A stretch of DNA of 64,000 nucleotides from Pseudomonas sp. Tri1 (GTDB lineage: Bacteria > Pseudomonadota > Gammaproteobacteria > Pseudomonadales > Pseudomonadaceae), in assembly GCF_017968885.1 (NCBI RefSeq), contig NZ_CP072913.1, forward strand, positions 2,960,001 through 3,024,000, read 5' to 3'. Below are positions 17,601 to 26,600 of this stretch, piece after piece. The stretch's first letter is position 1. Each line of letters starts with the position of its first letter. The notes below the pieces were generated by a model, which saw nothing but the letters and a program-made list of their open reading frames with translations, was not told where the DNA came from and ran no database searches. The translations under genes were made by a program, and so were the position numbers.

Positions 17601-20600
17601 TACCCGGGTAGGCCACCAGGGCGTTCTCAATTTCACCCAATTCGATGCGGAAGCCACGGATCTTCACCTGGAAGTCATTACGCCCCAGGTACTCCAGCGT
17701 GCCGTCGGCCAACCAGCGGCCAAGGTCACCGGTCTTGTACAGGCGTGCGTTTGGTTCAGTGCTGAACGGATCGGCGATGAACCGTTCGGCGCTCAGCTCC
17801 GGGCGGTTCAGGTAACCGCGCGCCACGCCAGCGCCGCCAATGTGCAGTTCACCGGCCACGCCCAGCGGCGTCGGTTCGCCCCGGGCGTCGAGCACGTGCA
17901 CCTGGACGTTGGCAATCGGCCGGCCAATGCTCGGCCGCTCGCCGAGGTCGCGGATCAGGTCGATGGTGGCGTCCACCGTGCATTCGGTCGGGCCGTACAT
18001 GTTGTAGAAACGAATGCTCGGGCAGTTGCGCAGTTTCTCCCAGGTCGCGGCGTTGATCGCCTCGCCACCGAGCAGCACGCTCACCGGCTGATAGCTCTGG
18101 CGTTCCAGCAGGCCGGCGGCGAGCAGGGTGTCGAGCTGCGACGGCGTGGAGTCGAAGGCGTGCACCTGGTGCTGTTCGAGGAAGTCCAGCAGCTCGTGGC
18201 CGCTGGCGCGGATCAGTTGCGGGATGATCACCAGGCGGTGGCCGGAGAACAGCTGCGAGATGCCCTTGATCGACATGTCGAAGAAGAACCCGGCATTCAG
18301 CGCCACGGTGGCCGGTGTTGGGCAATACCGGTGGGTGGTGCGGGTCAGCACCTGCCAGAAGTTGAACACCGAACGGTGCTCGACCATCACGCCCTTGGAC
18401 TGGCCGGTGGAACCGGAGGTGTAGATCACGTAGGCCAGGTGCTCGGCTGTCAGGCCGGGGACTTGCGGATTGGCGTCAAAAGCCGCGTCATCCGCAGCCT
18501 GCAACGAATCAACCGTGTCGAGCAACAACAGCGGCAGCTCGCCGGACGGCAGGCTGAGGGCCGATTGGCTCAACAAGGCCCGTGGCTGGCTGTCCTGCAG
18601 CATGAACGCCATGCGCTCGGCGGGGTGGGCCGGGTCGATCGGCACGTAGGCGGCGCCGGCCTTGAGCACACCCAGCAGGCCGACGATCATGTCCAGGCTG
18701 CGCTCGGCGCAGATCGCCACGCGTTGATCGGGTTGGATACCGAGTTCGAGTAATTGCCGGGCCAGGTGGTTGGCGCGGCGGTTGAGCTGGCGGTAGCTCA
18801 GTTGCTGGTTCTCGCAAACCAGGGCCACGGCCTCGGGATTGGCCTGGACCTGGGTTTCGAACAGGGTGTGGATCGGCTGTGCAGGCCCGAAATCGCTGGC
18901 GGTGTGGTTGAAGTCGCCCAGCAGCAATTGCCGCTCGGTTTCAGGCAGCACTTTCAGATCGCTGGCGAGGCGTTCGGGGGCCTGTTCAAGGGCTTCCACC
19001 AGGGCGGCCACGGCTTGGCCGAGGTAGGCGGCGATGCGTTGCGGGTCGATGCCAGTGATGGATTGGGCGGTCAGGGAGAACCCGTTGCCGACATTCGCCA
19101 CGGCGATTTCGATAGGGTAGTTGGTACGGGTTTCGGAGGCGATGAAGTGCATGCCTTCGTGATCGCCCATGTCTTCGACGTTTTCCCCGGAGGTATTGAC
19201 CAAGTCGCCATGGCGGCAGTTGAGGATCACCGTGAACAGTGGTAGCGACGCATCCACGGCACTGCAACGCTGGGCCAGGGCCAGGGACGCCTGTTCGTGG
19301 GTCAACAATTCACTGAGCTGCTGGTAGGCGTCGCGGACGATGTCGCTGACGGTGTTTTGCTGCAAGCGAATGCGCATTGGCAGGGTGTTGATGAACATCC
19401 CCAGGGCATGGTCGGCGCCGGCGGTGCCTTGGGAGCGCCCCGACAACACCGTGCCGAAAATCCCGTCGTCGCGTCCGCTGGTCGCCGCCACCACCAGACC
19501 CCAGGCGGCATGGAACAGCACAGAGGTTGGCACCCCTTGCTGGCGTGCCATGCGATGCACCCGGGCACTGAGCGCCTCGCTCAAGTGTTCGACCGCACGC
19601 TTGATCCCAGCGCCATTGCCGCGCACATCCAGCACCCCGTAAGGCGCGGTAGTGGAGTCGACATCGGCCAGCAGGCGACGGAAGTAAGCTTCGTGGTCGG
19701 CCTGGGATACGTTGGCGGCCTGGGCAATGAAGTTACGGTAAGGCTGGGACGGCGGCAGGCTGTCGGCCTGCCCGGCCAGGACGGCCTGGATCTCCAGCAT
19801 GATCAGACGCAGCGTCACGTTATCGCTGACCAGGTGGTGGTCGAGCAACGCCAGCAGCCACTGCTCATTCGGCGCGTCGTAGATGATGTACGCGGCGATC
19901 AGCGGCGCCCGTTGCAGGTCCAGTCGCAGATGGTGGGTGTCGGTGTGGTCGCGCAGGGTTTGCAAGGCATTTTCGCCGGGCAAGCAGTCCAGGGTCACGA
20001 CCGGCAGTTGCGCCTGGCGATGGACCACCTGCACTGGCTGCGGCAACCCGTGCCAGCGCAGGGCGGTGCGCAGGATGTCGTGGCGGTCGATCACCACCTG
20101 CACGGCGGCCAGGAAGTCATCGAGCAACTGGCGACGGTTGAACGTCACCACGGTGCGCATCAGGTACGCATCGCCTTCGGCCTGCAACAAATGGTGGAAC
20201 AGAATGCCTTCCTGCAATGACGACAGGGGATAGATGTCCTGTACGTTACTGGCCCCGCCGGGGACATCGGCGACGATCTGCTCGATTTCCCCCTGGCTGA
20301 GGCTCACCAGCGGCAGCATCTGCGGTTCGATGGCCATGCAGTCGGCCGGGATCAGGTTGGCCGGCACGAACCGCTGGACGTTGTTGCCACCGGCCAGGAC
20401 CGCCGCCATGGCCTTGAGCGTTGGCGCGGAAAATACCGTGCGCACATCCAGTTGCAGGTCGGCCTGACGCAGGCGCTCGATCAGGCTGATCACCAGGAAT
20501 GAGTGGCCGCCCAGTTCGAAGAAGTGGTCCTGGCGACCCACACGTTCAACCCCAAGCAGCTCCTGCCAGGCGCTGGCCAGCGTGAGTTCGATTTCGCCCA

Positions 20601-23600
20601 AGGGGGCTTCGTAATGCTTGCTCGCGGCGGCAGACAAATCCGGCGCCGGCAACGCGTTGCGGTCCAGCTTGCCGTTGGTGGTCAGCGGCCAGGCTTGCAG
20701 GGTCACGAAGGCCCCGGGCAGCATATGTTCGGCCAGCACGCTGGCCAGTTGGTTGCGCAAGACCGAAGACTCAAGTACGACATCGTCATGGGCGATCAGG
20801 TACGCCACCAGGCGTTTGTCGCCGGGCTGGTCCTCGCGCACGATCACCAAGGCTTCGCGCACATCGGCCAGGGCCAGCAACTGGGCTTCGATTTCCCCCA
20901 GTTCGATGCGAAAGCCACGAATCTTGATCTGCGAATCGTTACGGCCCACGTAGACCACACCGCCGTCGACGCGGTAGCGGGCGATGTCGCCAGTGCGGTA
21001 CAACCGCGCCCCGGGTTCCACGGCGTACGGGTCGCGGATGAATCGTTCGGCATTGAGTTCGGCGCGGTTGAGGTAATGCCGGGCCACGCCAGCGCCGCCA
21101 ATGTAGATTTCCCCATTGACCCCCACCGGCACCGGTTGCTGGTACTCGTCGAGAATGCGCAGGCACAGGTCCGGCAATGGCGGACCGATCAGGCTCGGCG
21201 CGCCAGTGTCGATTTCTACCTGGCTGATCGGGTAATACGTCGCGTGCACGGTGATTTCGGTGATCCCGTACATGTTCACCAGGCGCGTGCGCGACAGCGC
21301 GGTGCGTGCGGTCCAAGGGCGCAGGCTGCGGAAGTCCAGGGCCTCGCCGCCGAAGATCACTTCGCGCAGGGCATGTTCCTGGTCGCTGCGCTCTCGGGCC
21401 TCGATGAACTGGCGGAAGGCGCTCGGCGTCTGGTTCAGGACCGTGACGTGCTGTTGGCAGACCAGCGCATAGAAGTCATCGGGCGATCGGGCGACATCGC
21501 TCGGAACGATCACCAACTTGCCGCCGTAACTCAGCGCGCCCCAGATTTCCCAGACCGAGAAGTCAAAGGCAAAAGAGTGGAACAACGTCCATACGTCGTT
21601 TTGGTCGAAGTCGAACAACCCGGCGGTGGCGTCGAACAGCCGAGCCACATGGCCGTGCTCCACCAGCACGCCCTTGGGCAGCCCGGTGGACCCCGAGGTG
21701 TAAATGACGTAGGCCAGGTGCCGTGGCGTCAGGCCCAGTGCCTTGGCCTCAAGATTGTAGTCCAGGGACACGTCCGCCAGGTCGTCTGCCGCGACGTAAT
21801 CCTTGAGGCTCACCACCGGCACGGCATGCTCGGGCAGCCCGTCGAGGCAGTCCGGCTGGGCCAGCAAGGCCACCGGAGTACTGTCGGCCAGCAGGTAGCC
21901 GAGGCGTTCGCTGGGGTAGGCCGGATCCAGCGGTACATACGCTGCACCGGCCTTGAGCACAGCCAGCACCGCGCAGACCATCTCCACTCCGCGCCGGGCC
22001 AGGATCGCCACCCGGTCATCGGGGCGCACGCCTTGGGCGAGCAGTTCACGGGCGATGCGGTTAGCGCGGCGATTGAGGGCCTGGTAGCTCAGTTCGCATT
22101 CGCCCAGGACCAGGGCGGTGGCGTGGGGTTGTGCGGCGGCGACCTGTTCGAAGCGTTGATGAATCAGCAGTTGCACAGGGAACACGGCTTTGGGCGCCAG
22201 CGTCGCCGGCGAGGCCTGGCGCTGTGCCGGGCTGAGCAACGGCAGGGCGAGTACCGGCTGTTCGACATCCTCGACCAGTGCTTGCAGCAGCGTTTGAAAG
22301 TGCTGGGCAAAGCGCTCCACGGTAGAACGGTCGAACAGGTCACTGGCGTATTCGATCACCCCGGCCAGGCTGCCGCCGTCATTGCCCAGCGTCAGCATCA
22401 GGTCGAACTGCGAGGTTTCATGGGCTTGGGCCACGGGGGTCAAGGTCAGGCCGGGCAGGCTCAGCTCGCCGCCCCCCGGTGTGTTATCCAGCGACAGGGC
22501 AACCTGGCACAGCGGGTTGTGGCTCAGCGAACGCGGTGGCTGCAAGGCTTCGATGACCTGCTCGAAGGGAATGTCCTGGTGTTCGTGGGCCGCCAGCGTT
22601 GTCTGCTTGATCTGCTCCAGCAACTGCACCACGCTCGGGTTTTCTGTCAGGTTCACTCGCAGGGCCAGGGTGTTGACGAAGAAACCGATCAGGTTTTCCG
22701 TTTCGGTGCGACTGCGGTTAGCGGTCGGCACGCCAATGACCACGTCGCGCTCGTTACCCAGGCGTGCCATAAGCACCGACCAGGCGCTGAGCAAGGTCAT
22801 GAACAGGGTGACGTTGTGTTGTTGGCAGAAACGTTCCAAGCGTTCGCGCAACGCCGCGGCGATCTCGACCGGGACGTCGCCACCCCGATAGCTCTGCGTC
22901 GCCGGGCGCGGACGATCAGTGGGCAAGGACAGCAACGCCGGCGCACCGCCCAGGTGCTCGCGCCAGAAGTCGGCCTGGCGGCTCAGGCGCTCGCCGTTCA
23001 GGGCCTGATGTTGCCAGGCCGCGTAGTCGGCGTATTGGATCGGCAGCGCCGGCAACGGGTCGGCCTGCCCCTGGCTGAAGGCCCGGTAGAGGGCCGCGAA
23101 CTCCTTGACCAATACACCCACCGACCAACCGTCGGAGATGATGTGGTGCTGGGTGATCAGCAGGATGTGCTCGTCGTCGGCCAACCGTAGCAGGCGACCG
23201 CGAATCAGCGGTCCCTGGCCCAGGTCGAACGGCGCCAGGGCTTCGCTATTGCCGATGCGAGCCGCGCTGAGGCTGGCCTGCTCATACGGCAGCGAGCGCA
23301 GGTCCTGTTCGCTGAGGGCAAAGCCACAGTACGCCGGGGCAATGACCTGTACCGGTTGCTCGCCACGGCGTACGAAGGTGGTGCGCAGGCTTTCATGCCG
23401 CGCCACCAAGCGGTCCAAGGCTGTCTTGAGCGCGGCACGGTCGAGATTGCCGCGCAGCAGCAGCGCCGCGGGCATGTGATACGCGCTGCCCGCATCGGCA
23501 TCGAGCTGGTCGAGGAACCACAGGCGTTGCTGGGCAAAGGACAGCGCCAGGGGCTTGTCCCGGTCTACCAGGCCGATGGTCTCGGTGTGTGCGATTTGCA

Positions 23601-26600
23601 GGTCGCCCACTACCCGCGCCAGTTCTTCCACGGTCGGATGGCTGAACAACTCGCGCAGCATCAGGTCGCCGCCCAGCTGTTGCCGCACTCGGGAGACCAG
23701 TTGCGCGGCGAGCAGGGAATGCCCACCCAATTCAAAGAAACTGTCGCTACGACCGACCCGTTCCAGGCCGAGCAGCTCTTGGAATATCTGCGCCAGGGCG
23801 GTTTCGGTGGCGCCTTCGGGGGCGACATAGCCACGTTCGGACATGGCATCCAGGTCCGGCGCCGGCAGCGCATCCTGGTCCAGCTTGCCGTTGGCCGTGA
23901 GTGGGTAGGCGTGCAGGCTGACAAAGGCACTGGGGATCATGTAGTCGGGCAGGGTAGCGCCCAATTGTTTGCGCAATGCGGCCACTTGCAGCGCGGTTCC
24001 CGCCTGGGGGATCAGGTAGGCGATCAGGCGCTTGCCCTGGCTCACGTCTTCACGAGCCAGTACCCGGGCTTCACGCACGCCGGCGCAGGCCAGCAGCTTG
24101 GCTTCGATCTCCCCCAGTTCGATCCGGAAACCACGGATCTTCACCTGGGCGTCCATCCGCCCCAGGTGAACGATCTCGCCGTTGTCCAGCAACTTGCCCA
24201 GGTCCCCGGAGCGATACAACCGTTCGCCGGGACGGAACGGGTCGGCAATGAAGCGTTCGGCGCTCAGGGCCGGACGGTTCAGGTAACCGCGACCGACCCC
24301 CAGCCCACCGACGCAGATCTCACCGGCCACGCCCACTGGCAACAGCCGTTGATGGGCATCGAGTACATAGGCCACGGTGGTCGGGATCGGCCGCCCGACG
24401 TTGGAGACGCCAGCGGCGATGTCCGCTGCGCCAATGGCCTTGTAGGTCACGTGCACGCAGGTTTCGGTAATGCCGTACATGTTCACCAGCGCCACATGCC
24501 CGAAGGCCCGATGGAAGGCGTCGAGCCTGCCCAGTTCCAGGCTTTCCCCGCCGAAAATCACATAACGCAAGTGTTCCAGGCGCACGTCCGGTGCCGCCAG
24601 GGCCGCGGCGCTGAGTTGATGGAACGCCGAGGGCGTCTGGTTCAGCACCGTCACCTGTTCGCGTTCAAGGAAAGCCAACAGTTCCTGCGGATCGCGACGC
24701 AGGGCTTCGGGTACCAGGCTCAGGCGCGCGCCATAGAGCAGGGCGCCGAAGATTTCCCAGACCGAGAAATCGAAGGCGTTGGAGTGGAACAACGACCAGA
24801 CATCGTCGGCGTTGAACCGGAAATCCAGGCGATTGTTGTGCAGCAATCGCACAACGTTGCGATGTTCGAGCAACGCCCCCTTGGGTTCACCAGTGGAACC
24901 CGAGGTGTAGATCACATAGCAGAGGTGGTTCGCTGCGGTGAGGTTCGGCAGGTTGTCGGTGCTGCCGCCACTGGCCGGGGCGGCATCAAAGACTTCGATG
25001 CCAAGATCCTGCAACGCCGGGCTCATGTCTTGGCGAGCGATGGCCTTGCGTACGCCGCTGTCACGTAACACATAGGCGATGCGCTCCTGGGGCGAGCTTG
25101 GGTCGATCGGCACGTAGGCGCCGCCGGCCTTGAGCACCGCCAGGGTGGCGACGATCATCTGCACCGAGCGATCCAGGGCAATGGCCACCAGTTCTTGCGG
25201 CTGCACGCCAGCCGAGCGCAAACGGTGGGCGAGGCGGTTGGCCTGTTCGTTGAGCTGTCGATAGCTCAGGCGCTCCGGGCCGAGATTGACGGCAATGCGT
25301 TCCGGGTGTTGGCGGGCCTGCTCCTCGAAGATTTGATGCAGGGTCAGGGTATCGGGCCAGGCGGCTTCGCTGTCGTTGAAATCGAGAATCTGCCGCTGGC
25401 GTTCGGCGGCATCCAGTAACGGGATGTCGTCGACCCGCTGCTGCAAATCTTCGACGAAGGCCTCCAGCAAACGCACGTAGTGGCGCATCAGCTGTTGGAT
25501 GAATTCGACGTCGAAGAATTCTGCGTTGTACACCAGGTGCCCGGCCCAGTGTTGCTCACTGGCCTTGATCAGCAGGTGCAGGTCGTTCTTGCCGTAACCG
25601 AGGTTGGTTTCCAGGGTATTGATCGCCAGGCCAGCGACCAGCGAGCTGGCGTCGGTGGTGCGTTGGAAATTGAACAGCACATCGAACAGTGCGGTGCGGC
25701 TCATGTCCTTGGCCGGATTGAGGGCCAGCACCAGTTGGTCGAACTGCATGTGCCGGTGCCGCAGGCCCTGGGTCAGGTTGCTCGCGGTGTGTTCCCACAG
25801 CTGTTGCAGGGTGGTGTCGCTGTCACACTGGCCACGCATGACCAGCAGGTTGTCCAGCGGCCCGACAACATCGCGCAAGGCCGGCTCACGACAGGCGGCC
25901 GTGGTGCCGACCACCAGCTCATCGTGCCCGGCGTAGCGGCGCAGCAGTGCTGTGAAAGCACTCAGGGCCAGGCTGTCGCAGCTCACGCCGACTTCCCGGG
26001 CCAGGGCCTCAAGGCGTCGTACCAGCGCCGGTTCGAGGGTAAAGCTGTGGCTGGCTTCGGCAAACACATGTACCGCCGCCCGCGGTCGATTCAGCGGCAG
26101 CTCCAGGGCTTGCAGCTTGCCGCGCAGTTGATAGGCCCAGTAGGCCCGCAGGTTTTCCAGCACCGTGGCCGGCAGGTTGCGTTGCCAGGCGGCGAAGTCG
26201 CCATAGCCCAACGACAAGGCCGGTAGCTCGGCGTCACGGTCGGCGCAGGCGGCTTCATAAAGCGCCAGCAGATCGCGCTTGAGCAACTGCATGGAGCTGC
26301 GGTCGGCCAGCAAGTGGTGCACGGCGATGGCCAGGATGGCGCTGCGCTCATCCGCCCGTACCAGGCTGGCGCGCACCAGGCTGCCGCCGTCCATGGTCAA
26401 GGGGCGGCGGGTTTCGGCCAGGGCCAGGGCCGTCAGGTCGTGAGGGTTGCCCTGGATCAATTCGAGCGCCAGGGTCGCTGGCCCGTCGAATTGCTGCCAG
26501 GCGCTGCTACCGTCGCTCAGCACCCGGCAGCGCAGAATGGCGTGGCGGGCCAGCAGCCCGTCGAGGGCGGTTTGCAGGGCCGGCTGATTGATCTCGCCGC

